NCBI RefSeq assembly: GCF_016107395.1 | Contig: NZ_JAAIKO010000024.1 | Coordinates: forward strand, 1 to 64,000 | Direction of reading: 5' to 3' | Origin: Streptomyces fildesensis | GTDB lineage: Bacteria; Actinomycetota; Actinomycetes; Streptomycetales; Streptomycetaceae | Length of the DNA stretch: 64,000 nucleotides | Shown: positions 34,317 through 42,749 of the stretch, in pieces | Layout: every line of letters begins with the position of its first letter | Numbering within the stretch: the first letter of the stretch is position 1 | The notes under the pieces: model-generated | Databases searched by the model: none | The model's input: only the letters and a program-made list of their open reading frames with translations | What the model was told of the DNA's origin: nothing | Made by a program: the position numbers and the translations under genes

Positions 34317-35549
34317 CTACCCCGGGAGCCGCACCGGGAGCTCGCGCAGACTGTTGACCAGGATCGACGGGTTGTTGGCGAGCTGGTCCTCGGGCACGGC
34401 CAGTGCGAGGCCGGGGAAACGGTCGAAGAGCGCGGGCAGCGCGACCAGGGCCTCCAGCCTGCCGAGGGGGGCGCCGGGGCAGACGTGCGGGCCGTAGCCG
34501 AACGAGAGGTGCCGGGCGGCGTCGCGGGTGATGTCGAACTCCTCGGCGGTCGGCCCGTGCTGCACCTCGTCCCGGCCGATCGCGCCGTAGGAGATCATCA
34601 CCGCGTCGCCCTCCTTGATGACCACTCCGCCGACCGGGATGTCCTCGGTGGCGTAGCGGAACAGGAAGTTGGTGGTCGGCGGCGACCAGCGCAGCGTCTC
34701 CTCGACGACCGCCGTCCAGGGGACGGTTCCCGAGCGCACGAGCGCCAGCTGGTCGGGGTGGGTGAGCAGCCCGCGGACGGCGCTGACCATCAGGTTGATG
34801 GTGGTCTCGTGGCCTGCGGCGATCATGACCAGGAGGGTGCCGACCAGCTCCTCGTCGGACAGCCGGTCGCCGCCCTCGGTGGCGGCGAGCAGTGCGCTGG
34901 TGAGGTCGTCGCCCGGCCGCCGCTTCTTCTCCGCCACGACGCTCGCGAAGAACGCGAACAGCTCGGCCATCGCCGCCCGCACCTCGTCGGCGGGGGTGAC
35001 GCTGCTGAAGAAGGTGTCGTACAGCTCGCGCAGCCGGGTGTGCTCGGTGGCCTCGACGCCCATCAGCTCGCTGATGACGCGCATCGGCAGCTTGAACGCG
35101 AACACGGCCTTGAAGTCGACGACGGCGCCGCCCGCGCCGGCCGCCTCGAACTCGTCGAGGATCGTGCGGGTGATCTCCTCGATCCGCGGTCGCAGCCGCT
35201 CCATCCGGCGCGGGGTGAGCGCCTGGGCGGTGAGCAGCCGCTGCCGCTTGTGGTCGTCGCCGTCGGCGGTGACCATGCTCGTGCCGGGGGCGACCAGACC
35301 GATCAGCGGCCACGTCGTGGGGATCTCCCCACGGGTCCAGGCACCCCAGCGGTTGATGTCCTTCACCAGGCGCGCGTCGGTGAGCAGTCGGCGGGCTTCG
35401 GCGTGGCGCGTGACGGCCCAGCACTCGACTCCGCCCGGCACCTCGATCGCGACCACGGGCCCGGCCTGCCGTAGCCGGGCACCCTCCCCGACAAGATCAC
35501 GTACGAGCGGGTCGAGGGCGATGCGACTGTGGTCGACGGGGCAGGTCAT
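34317..35549 (-). CDS. Cytochrome P450
   Basis: This is a 410-residue soluble bacterial P450. The I-helix oxygen-activation motif is AGHETT, the K-helix ExxR is in VVEETLRWSPP, and the haem loop is FGYGPHVCPGAPLGRLE with the cysteine thiolate ligand. Residues DHKRQRLLTAQALTP correspond to the C-helix. The start MTCPVDHSR at ATG 35547-35549 has GGAGG 6 bases upstream; an in-frame ATG 75 bases earlier lies beyond a likely operator. No ferredoxin or biosynthetic cluster is adjacent, so the substrate cannot be guessed. A perfect inverted repeat (35607-35621) sits in its promoter region. Confidence 0.95.
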   Translation of the reverse strand: MTCPVDHSRIALDPLVRDLVGEGARLRQAGPVVAIEVPGGVECWAVTRHAEARRLLTDARLVKDINRWGAWTRGEIPTTWPLIGLVAPGTSMVTADGDDHKRQRLLTAQALTPRRMERLRPRIEEITRTILDEFEAAGAGGAVVDFKAVFAFKLPMRVISELMGVEATEHTRLRELYDTFFSSVTPADEVRAAMAELFAFFASVVAEKKRRPGDDLTSALLAATEGGDRLSDEELVGTLLVMIAAGHETTINLMVSAVRGLLTHPDQLALVRSGTVPWTAVVEETLRWSPPTTNFLFRYATEDIPVGGVVIKEGDAVMISYGAIGRDEVQHGPTAEEFDITRDAARHLSFGYGPHVCPGAPLGRLEALVALPALFDRFPGLALAVPEDQLANNPSILVNSLRELPVRLPG

Positions 35550-35606
35550 GGTTGCCTCCAAGGGGATGGCAGAAGCTGACCGTTCCGGCGGCCCCATTGT
35601 CAATAA

Positions 35607-35621
35607 CCGTTCAGCGAACGG
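35607..35621 (-). promoter_or_regulatory. Inverted repeat CCGTTC-AGC-GAACGG before the P450
   Basis: Two perfect 6-base arms around AGC lie 58-72 bases before the P450 start. The form resembles TetR-family operators. No TetR gene is in the window, so any regulator would act from elsewhere, or the divergent HTH gene at 35819 could be involved. Confidence 0.5.
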
Positions 35622-35818
35622 CATTTGGTGCCATCGACCGCTGGCACTCCAGGCCCCCCGGAAGCCGGGCCTCCAGGCCCGGATCAGGGCCTCGCGGCGC
35701 GGTCGGAACGCCCGTGTAGCTTCGCTGTAGCCTCACCGCGCCAACGAACTTTCACAGCCGGTCATTTGACGGCGCTACAGTGCGGCATCCGAAAGCCGAG
35801 GACGGGGAGGGGGACCGC

Positions 35819-37423
35819 ATGCCGGGGAACCGCGCGGTGACCGACGGGGAGCAGCCCTTGGGCCACCCGTTGAGCTGTATACGCGCGGAGCGCGGCTGGA
35901 CGTACCAGGACGTGGTCGACATCGTGGCCCGCCGGGTCGGCAACATGTCCGCGCGCCGGGAGAAGGCGTGGCGCTGGGAGCACCGCGGCGTCGTCCCCGA
36001 CCTGGAGACCCAGCAGGCCCTCGCCAGCGAACTCGGCGTTCCGCACACCCTGTTGTCCTCCTCCCCGTGGCCGGCCTGGCTGCCAGTGGGCGACCGTCCT
36101 GCGGCGCGCGTCGCCTGGACGCCGCAGGACTGCGTGGCCGCGCTCGACGCGACGGCCGGCACCGCGCTGCACGACCGGCGCGGGTTCGTGGTCGCGGGCG
36201 CGGGCAGCGCCGCGGCGGCGGCCCAGCGGTGGCTCGCGCTCGCGCCCCTGTCGTGGCCCCGGCCCGCAACCGTGCCGGCAGCGGCGACCGTGGCCGCGCC
36301 CGCGCCGTTGCTCGTCCCCGTATCAGGACCCGCCCCGGTTCTGGTCCCCGCTCCGGTGCCGGCCTCCGTCCCGGTGCCGGCCTCCGTGCCGTCGCAGCGC
36401 ACGGGTCCGGCCGCCGTGCCCGACGCTCCCGCCGCCCCCGTTCCGCCCGCGCTGCTCGCCGCGCTCGCCGCGCTGGAGGAGCGGGTCCCGGCGCTGCGCC
36501 GGATGGAGGCCGCGCTCGGCGGCGGGCCGGTCCGCGCGGTGGCCGACGCCGAGCTGCGCCTCGTCACCGATCTGCTGGCCAAGGGGCCCGCCGCACGGCC
36601 GGGACCGGCCGCCGCGGAGCTCCCGGCGCGGCGGCTGTTCGCGCTCGCGGGCGAGCTGGCGTGCCTCGCCGGCCGCGCCTGTTTCGACACCGGTCACGAG
36701 GCCGCGGCCGAGCGGTACTTCAGCGCCGCGCTCTCGGCCGCGCACGCGGCAGCCGACCGGCCGCTCGGAGCACGGGTCCTCGCCGCCATGAGCCTGCAGT
36801 GCCTGAGCGCCGGGCGCCCGCAGGAGGCGCTGGCCGTGGCGCGGGCCGCCCGTGCGGGCCTCGCCAGGGAAGCGGCGGGCGACGGCCGCGCCGCCGCCCC
36901 GGCCGTGACCACCGCCACAGTCACCGAAGAGCCCGCCGGCTCCGTACGTCACTCCTCGGCGCTGCTCATGGCCCGGCAGGCCCGGGCCCACGCCGTACTG
37001 GGACAGGCCGACGTGTGCCAGCGGCTGCTCGCCGCGGCGGGCGCCATCCTGACCCCGGACGCCCGGAGCAGCGCCGACCACCGTGCCGACTACTGCGCGG
37101 AGGCCGCGGCCTGCGAGCTGGCGCTGGGCCGCCCCGCCGCCGCCGACCACTGGCTCCGGCGGACCCTCGCCGCGCTGCCCGAGGGCCGGGCCCGCGACCG
37201 GGCCGGCACCCTCGTCCTGCGGGCCGTGGCCGCGCTCGACCAGGGGGCCGCGGACCGGGCGCGGGGGCTGGCCGGCGACGCCGGACGGGCGGTCGAGGGC
37301 ATCGACTCCCCCCGGGTGCACCGGGCCCTGGTGGCGCTGTGGGAGCGGCTGCACGGCCGTCCCGAGCGGCACGGCGGTGGCCGGGAGACCCCTGGCCGGG
37401 ACTTCGCGATGACCGCCCTGTGA
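35819..37423 (+). CDS. Large HTH-domain protein with helical repeat C-terminus, unrecognised
   Basis: I do not recognise a named family for this 534-residue protein. The N-terminal 70 residues (HPLSCIRAERGWTYQDVVDI, then ARREKAWRWEHRGVVPDLE and QQALASELGV) look like an XRE-type helix-turn-helix adapted for DNA binding. A Pro/Ala/Val-rich linker (PVPASVPVPASVP, DNA repeat near 36355-36395) follows, and the last 300 residues are Ala/Leu-rich helical hairpins of TPR type (ALAVARAARAGLAREAA, ARAHAVLGQADVCQRLLAAAG). Streptomyces has many such HTH-TPR regulators. Start ATG 35819 with GGGGAGGGGG upstream. It is divergent from the P450 gene and might regulate it; that is inference. Confidence 0.75.
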   Translation: MPGNRAVTDGEQPLGHPLSCIRAERGWTYQDVVDIVARRVGNMSARREKAWRWEHRGVVPDLETQQALASELGVPHTLLSSSPWPAWLPVGDRPAARVAWTPQDCVAALDATAGTALHDRRGFVVAGAGSAAAAAQRWLALAPLSWPRPATVPAAATVAAPAPLLVPVSGPAPVLVPAPVPASVPVPASVPSQRTGPAAVPDAPAAPVPPALLAALAALEERVPALRRMEAALGGGPVRAVADAELRLVTDLLAKGPAARPGPAAAELPARRLFALAGELACLAGRACFDTGHEAAAERYFSAALSAAHAAADRPLGARVLAAMSLQCLSAGRPQEALAVARAARAGLAREAAGDGRAAAPAVTTATVTEEPAGSVRHSSALLMARQARAHAVLGQADVCQRLLAAAGAILTPDARSSADHRADYCAEAAACELALGRPAAADHWLRRTLAALPEGRARDRAGTLVLRAVAALDQGAADRARGLAGDAGRAVEGIDSPRVHRALVALWERLHGRPERHGGGRETPGRDFAMTAL

Positions 37424-37505
37424 CAACCCGGGGGAAATGCATCGGGTCTGCCACAGAACCGCCTGTGATTGCCGGAGTGCGGCCTCCAGCGGGCACACTT
37501 TGGCT

Positions 37506-38717
37506 ATGAGCGGATGGACCAACGAAGCAGAGCAGCGCCGGCGCACCGAGCCGCCACTGCCCCCCGAGCTGTCGCCGCGCCGTGGCGCGGCCGCTTCCCG
37601 GGCGGGCGCGGGCGCCGTGGGCGGGGTTCCCCCGCAGCCTTCGTACGGCGGCGGATCCGGCGGCGACGGCTACGGGCCGCCCAGCACCGGCGGCGGACGC
37701 GGCCGGGGTTCCGGCCGCCGGCCCGGCAGCCGGGGCCGCATCGTGAAGTTCACGTTGCTGGGTCTGGTCGTGGCACTGCTGGTGGTGTCCGTGAGCACCT
37801 ACTTCTGGGCCGACGGCAAGGTGCGCCGCGAGGTGGACCTCAGCAAGGTCGAGGACCGGCCGACCGGCGGCAAGGGCACGAACTACCTCATCGTCGGCTC
37901 CGACAGCCGCGAGGGGCTCTCCAAGGAGCAGGAGCAGGATCTGCACACCGGCGCCGCCGAGGGCAAGCGCACCGACTCGATGATGGTGCTGCACGTCGGT
38001 GACAACGGGAACACGATGCTCAGCCTGCCGCGTGACTCGTACGTCACCATCCCGGCCTTCACCGGCCAGCAGTCCCACAAGCGCTACCCCGCGGCCACCC
38101 ACAAGCTGAACCGGGCCTACGCGGACGGCGGCCCCGAGCTGCTCACCCGGACCGTCGAGTTCAACACCGGTCTGCACATCGACCACTACGCCGAGATCGG
38201 CTTCTCCGGCTTCGTGAACCTGGTGGACGCGCTCGGCGGGGTCGACATGTGCCTCGACAAGCCGCTCAAGGACAAGGCGTCGGGCGCGGACTTCCCGGCC
38301 GGCTGCCAGACGCTGGACGGCAAGCAGGGTCTCGCCTTCGTCCGGCAGCGGCACCAGGAGGCCGACCAGGACCTGGGCCGGATGCGCAACCAGCAGAAGT
38401 TCCTGTCGTCGCTCGCCCACCAGGCGGCTTCGCCGGCCACCGTGCTGGACCCGTTCACGCTCTACCCGGTGATCAGCTCCGGCCTCGACACCCTCATCGT
38501 CGACAAGGACATGAGCCTGTGGAACATCACCTCGATGTTCTGGGCGATGAAGGGCGTGACCGGCGGCGACGGCAAGTCGATGACCGTTCCGATCTCCACC
38601 GCGAATCTGCCGACGCGCAACGACGGTGTCGCGGTGAAGTGGGACTCGGCGAAGTCGAAGCAGCTGTTCGCTCAGCTGAAGAACGACGAGACGGTCACGG
38701 TCTCCGGAAAGCAATAG
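37506..38717 (+). CDS. LCP family protein 6
   Basis: This 403-residue LCP protein has a Gly/Pro/Arg-rich cytoplasmic tail, a TM (about 80-102, FTLLGLVVALLVVSVSTYFW) and the LCP domain (about 122-290: TNYLIVGSDSREGLS, RTDSMMVLHVGDNGNTMLS, LSLPRDSYVTIPAF, KLNRAYADGGPELLT, AFVRQRHQEADQDLGRMRNQQ). There is no LytR_C domain. It lacks the acidic DRS segment of LCP 1-5, having GDNGN instead. The ATG at 37506 has only a weak binding site. It follows the HTH gene by 82 bases and precedes an acyltransferase gene by 109 bases; a 10-base palindrome CACCTAGGTG (38748-38757) lies in that gap. Confidence 0.9.
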   Translation: MSGWTNEAEQRRRTEPPLPPELSPRRGAAASRAGAGAVGGVPPQPSYGGGSGGDGYGPPSTGGGRGRGSGRRPGSRGRIVKFTLLGLVVALLVVSVSTYFWADGKVRREVDLSKVEDRPTGGKGTNYLIVGSDSREGLSKEQEQDLHTGAAEGKRTDSMMVLHVGDNGNTMLSLPRDSYVTIPAFTGQQSHKRYPAATHKLNRAYADGGPELLTRTVEFNTGLHIDHYAEIGFSGFVNLVDALGGVDMCLDKPLKDKASGADFPAGCQTLDGKQGLAFVRQRHQEADQDLGRMRNQQKFLSSLAHQAASPATVLDPFTLYPVISSGLDTLIVDKDMSLWNITSMFWAMKGVTGGDGKSMTVPISTANLPTRNDGVAVKWDSAKSKQLFAQLKNDETVTVSGKQ

Positions 38718-38826
38718 CAGACATTCCGCCCGATTTGGTCGCTTCATCACCTAGGTGGCCCACAGAGCCCTCACAGCATTCCTATATGCTCAGCCGTTCG
38801 AACCGGCGGCTCTATAGGGGTGAGGC

Positions 38827-40023
38827 ATGAAGACGGATGTTCCCGTCATAGTTCCCGTACTGGACAGACCGAGGTCCGGGAACGACGCCTCCGCGGCGCC
38901 GACGGGAAAACAGCCCGCCGACCGTACCGTCACTCCCATAAGAGTGGACTCGGTAACAGCGCTTCGCTGGTTCGCGGCCGCCGGTGTCTTCTCTTTCCAC
39001 ACCAAGGGCTATTTCAACGAAATACCCTCGCTGACCTCGCTCATGCAAATCGGATACGAAGGAGTGCCTTTCTTCTTCGTACTCTCCGGATTCGTCATGG
39101 CGTGGTCGGCGAAGCCCGGCGGGACCGCGCGCCAGTTCTACTGGCGGCGGTTCGCGCGCATCTGGCCGCTGCTGGCGGTGACCGCGGTCGTGGCGGGCCT
39201 CCTGGAGAAGCAGTGGTACGGCACGCCCTTCTCGTTCACCGGCCTGCTGTACACCCTGAGCTTCACCCAGGCGTGGACCACCGACCACTTCTTCACCGTC
39301 AACATCGTCACCTGGACGCTCTCGGTGGAAGCCTTCTTCTACCTGGCGTTCCCCCTGCTGTACAAGCTGCTCGACCGGTGTGCCTCCTGGTGCCTGGGCC
39401 TGATCGCGGTCCTCATGACGGCGGCCACGGCCGGCACCCGGCTGTGGCCCGTGTGGCACCACTACCCGGCCGCGACCGAGCGTCTGATCTTCGCCTCGCC
39501 GCTCGCGCTGACCCCGATGTTCGTCCTCGGGATCTGCGCCGCGGTGGCCGCCCGGCGCGGCTGGCGGCCGCCGGTAGGCGCCCGGGTCTCCATCGCCCTG
39601 CTGGCCGGAATGATCGCCCTCTGCTGGGCGTGGACCAGGCATCCGCACTGGGTTTCCCACGTCGTGCCGGCACCCGGAATGTTCGACGCGCTGTTCATGC
39701 CGATCTTCGCCCTGACCATAACGACGGTGGCATTGCGCGACGTACGGAGCGGTGCCTCCCTGCTGCGCCGCAAAGCCCTCGTGAAACTCGGGGAATGGTC
39801 GTTCGCCTTCTACATGTGTCATGCGATCGTGCTCCGGGCTTTCAGCCACTACGGCTCGGGAGCGAGTCCGGGAGTGCGGCACGACGCCCTCGTGGTCGCC
39901 ATCATGCTTGTGAGTTCCGTCACCGCTGCGGCATTTCTCCATGAATGTGTGGAGAAGCCCGCCGAGCGCCGGCTGAAACGCCTGTGGACCCCCGGCAGAA
40001 AAGCCGCTGCCGTTCCCGCCTGA
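38827..40023 (+). CDS. Acyltransferase 3 family membrane protein (OafA/YrhL type)
   Basis: This 398-residue protein has about ten transmembrane segments and probably O-acylates an envelope sugar. The family pattern is clear: RVDSVTALRWFAAAGVFSFH with the conserved histidine ending TM1, then VPFFFVLSGFVMAWS, FYWRRFARIWPLLAVTAVV, and the C-terminal LGEWSFAFYMCHAIVL with HECVEKPAERRLK. AGGGGTGAGGC precedes the ATG. The first 90 codons use rare ATA, AGA, GTA and AAA-type codons more than neighbouring genes, hinting at later acquisition or weak expression. It is not part of the mycobacterial order and lies between LCP 6 and the acyl-CoA dehydrogenase. Confidence 0.9.
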   Translation: MKTDVPVIVPVLDRPRSGNDASAAPTGKQPADRTVTPIRVDSVTALRWFAAAGVFSFHTKGYFNEIPSLTSLMQIGYEGVPFFFVLSGFVMAWSAKPGGTARQFYWRRFARIWPLLAVTAVVAGLLEKQWYGTPFSFTGLLYTLSFTQAWTTDHFFTVNIVTWTLSVEAFFYLAFPLLYKLLDRCASWCLGLIAVLMTAATAGTRLWPVWHHYPAATERLIFASPLALTPMFVLGICAAVAARRGWRPPVGARVSIALLAGMIALCWAWTRHPHWVSHVVPAPGMFDALFMPIFALTITTVALRDVRSGASLLRRKALVKLGEWSFAFYMCHAIVLRAFSHYGSGASPGVRHDALVVAIMLVSSVTAAAFLHECVEKPAERRLKRLWTPGRKAAAVPA

Positions 40024-40024
40024 A

Positions 40025-40058
40025 TGATCATCCCTGAATGATCGTTCAGGGATGATCA
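40025..40058. terminator. First of two terminator hairpins between convergent genes
   Basis: A perfect 14-base-pair stem (40025-40038 with 40045-40058), unusually AT-rich for this genome (TGATCATCCCTGAA), begins one base after the acyltransferase stop codon and has a 6-base loop. Confidence 0.75.
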
Positions 40059-40062
40059 CGCA

Positions 40063-40100
40063 AAAAGCCGGAGGCACTCAGCTGAGTGCCTCCGGCTTTT
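40063..40100. terminator. Second, almost loopless terminator hairpin
   Basis: The 38 bases form a continuous inverted repeat (arms 40063-40080 and 40083-40100, beginning AAAAGCCGGAGG and ending CCTCCGGCTTTT) with flanking A and T runs on both sides, the classical form of a two-way intrinsic terminator. It lies 15 bases from the dehydrogenase stop. Confidence 0.9.
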
Positions 40101-40115
40101 GTGTTCCGTACGGGG

Positions 40116-41291
40116 TTACTTCGGCAGGTTGCGCGCCATCACGATGCGCTGGACCTGGTTCGTGCCCTCGTAGATCTGGGTGATCTTGGCGTCGCGCATC
40201 ATGCGCTCGACCGGGTAGTCGCGCGTGTAGCCGTAGCCGCCGAGCAGCTGGATGGCGTCGATGGTGACCTCCATCGCGACATCCGAGGCGTAGCACTTGG
40301 CGGCGGCACCGAAGAACGTCAGGTCCTCGTCCTTGGCACCACCGGAGGTGCGCTCGGACTTGGCGGCGGCCGCGTACGTCAGCTGGCGGGCGGCCTCCAG
40401 CTTCATGGCCATGTCGGCGAGCATGAACTGCACACCCTGGAACTCGGCGATGGCCTTGCCGAACTGCTTGCGCTCGTGGACGTACCCCTTGGCGTAGTCC
40501 AGGGCGCCCTGCGCGATACCGATCGCCTGGGCGGCGATGGTGACGCGGGTGTGGTCGAGGGTCTTCATCGCGGTGGCGAATCCGGTGCCCTCGGCGCCGA
40601 TCATGCGGTCGGCGGGGATGCGCACGTTGTCGAGGTAGACCTCGCGGGTCGGCGAGCCCTTGATACCGAGCTTCTTCTCCGGGGCGCCGAAGGAGACGCC
40701 CTCGTCGGACTTCTCGACGACGAAGGCGCTGATGCCCTTGGAGCGCTTCTCGGGGTCGGTGACGGCCATCACCGTGTAGTACTCGCTGACGCCCGCGTTG
40801 GTGATCCAGCGCTTCACGCCGTTGAGGACGTAGAAGTCGCCGTCACGCACCGCGCGGGTCTTCATGCCGGCCGCGTCCGAGCCCGCCTCGGGCTCGGACA
40901 GGGCGTACGAGAACATCGCGTCGCCCTTGGCCAGCGGGCCGAGGTACTTCGCCTTGAGCTCCTCGGAGCCGGACAGGATCACCGGGAGCGAGCCGAGCTT
41001 GTTCACGGCCGGGATGAGGGAGGACGACGCGCAGACGCGGGCCACCTCCTCGATCACGATCACGGTGGCCAGGGCGTCCGCGCCCGCGCCGCCGTACTCC
41101 TCCGGGACGTGCACGGCGTGCAGGTCGGCCGCGATGAGCGCGTCGAGGGCCTCCTGCGGGAAGCGGCCCTCCTCGTCGACCTCGGTCGCGAAAGGTGCGA
41201 TCTTCGCCTCGGCGAGCGAACGGACCGAGTCGCGGAGCATGTCGTGCTCCTCGGACGTCCGGTAGAGGTCGAAATCGGAAGAACCGGCCAA
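40116..41291 (-). CDS. Acyl-CoA dehydrogenase
   Basis: This 391-residue FAD enzyme introduces the alpha-beta double bond into acyl-CoA. The family signatures are AYALSEPEAGSDAAGMKTRA, the KRWITNAGVSEYYTVMA sheet, and near the C-terminus GGYGYTRDYPVERMMRDAKITQ with the catalytic glutamate in IYEGTNQVQR. In mycobacteria the enzyme at this point (FadE25, Rv3274c) lies next to purE/purK; here an LCP gene, ugd and a few others have come between. The start is ATG 41289-41291. A 14-base palindrome (41332-41345) lies upstream. Chain length or branched-chain preference is not evident. Confidence 0.94.
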   Translation of the reverse strand: MAGSSDFDLYRTSEEHDMLRDSVRSLAEAKIAPFATEVDEEGRFPQEALDALIAADLHAVHVPEEYGGAGADALATVIVIEEVARVCASSSLIPAVNKLGSLPVILSGSEELKAKYLGPLAKGDAMFSYALSEPEAGSDAAGMKTRAVRDGDFYVLNGVKRWITNAGVSEYYTVMAVTDPEKRSKGISAFVVEKSDEGVSFGAPEKKLGIKGSPTREVYLDNVRIPADRMIGAEGTGFATAMKTLDHTRVTIAAQAIGIAQGALDYAKGYVHERKQFGKAIAEFQGVQFMLADMAMKLEAARQLTYAAAAKSERTSGGAKDEDLTFFGAAAKCYASDVAMEVTIDAIQLLGGYGYTRDYPVERMMRDAKITQIYEGTNQVQRIVMARNLPK

Positions 41292-41331
41292 GGCTGTCTC
41301 ACTCCCCGAGTGCTAACTACCGTTAAGTAAC

Positions 41332-41345
41332 CCTACGATCGTAGG
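41332..41345 (-). promoter_or_regulatory. Palindrome CCTACGATCGTAGG before the acyl-CoA dehydrogenase
   Basis: A perfect 14-base palindrome lies 41-54 bases before the dehydrogenase start, next to an AT-rich imperfect repeat (GTTACTTAAC...GGTAGTTAG, 41311-41331). Acyl-CoA dehydrogenase genes in actinobacteria are often under TetR-type control; the protein involved here is unknown. Confidence 0.4.
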
Positions 41346-41384
41346 CCGGATCGAGCCGATCGGCCCGTCCGGCCCACGTGAGCT

Positions 41385-42644
41385 TCACGACACCTTGTTG
41401 CCCAGCCTGTCGAGGGTGTTCGACGCGACGTAGTCCGCCATCGTGTCGTTCCGCATCGCCTCCCACAGGGCCGACGTGCCGTTGCCGTCGAGCAGGACCA
41501 CCGACTGGCCCTTGATCATGTCGAAGCCTGCGACGGGCGCGTTCATGAACGCCATGTCCGAGGACCTGACGTCCTTCATGCCCCAGATCAGGTCACGCAA
41601 CTCGCCGTTCGAGAGCGAATCGTCGACGCTCACCGAGTTCGTCACCTCGTCCAGCATCCGCTTCGCCTTGAGCGGGTTGCTGAGGGTGTCCCCCGACAGC
41701 ACCTTGTTCAGCACCGCGCGCAGGAAGTTCTGCTGCCGGTGGGTGCGGTCCAGGTCGCCGCGCGGCAGCCCGTACCGCTCCCGTACGTAGTCGAGTGCCT
41801 CGTCGCCGTCCATGTGGTGGGTGCCCGCGTCCCACATCCCGGCGCCGTTGCGCCGCGAGACGGTCTTGTCGACGGTGATGTCCACCCCGCCGACGGCGTC
41901 GGTCAGCTTCCGGAAGCCGCTCCAGTCGACGACCGCGAGATGGTCGATCTTCACCTTGGAGAGCCGCTGCACCGTGTCGATCAGCAGCGGCGGGCCGCCC
42001 CAGGAGAAGGCCGCGTTCAGCTTGGCGCTGCCGTGACCCGGGACCGCCACCCAGGAGTCACGGGGCAGCGAGACCACATACGCGTGCTTCCCGTCCTCCG
42101 GCAGGTGCACCAGCATCATCGTGTCGCTGCGCTGCGCACCCGGCTGCCACTCCGGCGCCTTCGCGCCCTTGCCGGTGGTCGGCAGGTCCGAGCGCGCGTC
42201 TATACCCACCAGGAGAAACGTTTGTCCTCCCTTGCTGGGCGCGGGTATCGCCGCGGCCGGCACATTCGTCGGGAACGCGTTCGGGATCCGGTCGACGCGG
42301 CCGGTGTAGTGCTCGTACGCGTACCAGCCCGTGCCGACGATCAGCAGCGCTCCGGTGCACAGCAGCACCACGGCGCTGAGCAGCACCCGACGGGTCCTGC
42401 GCCGCCGCCGGGCCCTGCGGACCGCTGTCTCCTGCGGGTCCTCCGCCACGCCGGGGACCAGGCCCCCGGTCTCCTCGGGTCCGTCCCCCTCGGGCTCGGC
42501 CGGACCGCCCGGCTCCGCCAGCCCATCCGCCTGATCGGCCCGCTCGGCCGCCCCCTCGTCCCGCTGACCCGCTTCGGGTCCCGCTGCCTTGGAGAGACCC
42601 ACTCCGGGTCTCGGTACCGCATCCCCCTGGCCGGCTCGATCCAC
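41385..42644 (-). CDS. LCP family protein 7
   Basis: This 419-residue LCP protein has an acidic cytoplasmic tail ending in a very basic stretch (RRARRRRRTRR), a TM (about 85-108, VLLSAVVLLCTGALLIVGTGW) and the LCP domain (about 135-310: QTFLLVGIDARSDLP, RSDTMMLVHLPEDGKHAYV, VVSLPRDSWVAVPGH, KLNAAFSWGGPPLLI, LDYVRERYGLPRGDLDRTHRQQ). There is no LytR_C domain. GTG 42644 with GAGGGGG about 9 bases upstream is the best start; an in-frame ATG at 42674 lacks one. The open frame continues far upstream opposite ugd but that part is a shadow. It is the most distant of the seven from the rest, and reads leftward. Confidence 0.88.
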   Translation of the reverse strand: MDRAGQGDAVPRPGVGLSKAAGPEAGQRDEGAAERADQADGLAEPGGPAEPEGDGPEETGGLVPGVAEDPQETAVRRARRRRRTRRVLLSAVVLLCTGALLIVGTGWYAYEHYTGRVDRIPNAFPTNVPAAAIPAPSKGGQTFLLVGIDARSDLPTTGKGAKAPEWQPGAQRSDTMMLVHLPEDGKHAYVVSLPRDSWVAVPGHGSAKLNAAFSWGGPPLLIDTVQRLSKVKIDHLAVVDWSGFRKLTDAVGGVDITVDKTVSRRNGAGMWDAGTHHMDGDEALDYVRERYGLPRGDLDRTHRQQNFLRAVLNKVLSGDTLSNPLKAKRMLDEVTNSVSVDDSLSNGELRDLIWGMKDVRSSDMAFMNAPVAGFDMIKGQSVVLLDGNGTSALWEAMRNDTMADYVASNTLDRLGNKVS

Positions 42645-42749
42645 GGCCACCACCCCCTCGCACTGTCTACGCATTCTGTCCTTCCCGTGTGGACCTGGCC
42701 ATGGCCTCACCCTGGATTTCGCACACCAGGACGCGACTATGCTCTTCGC

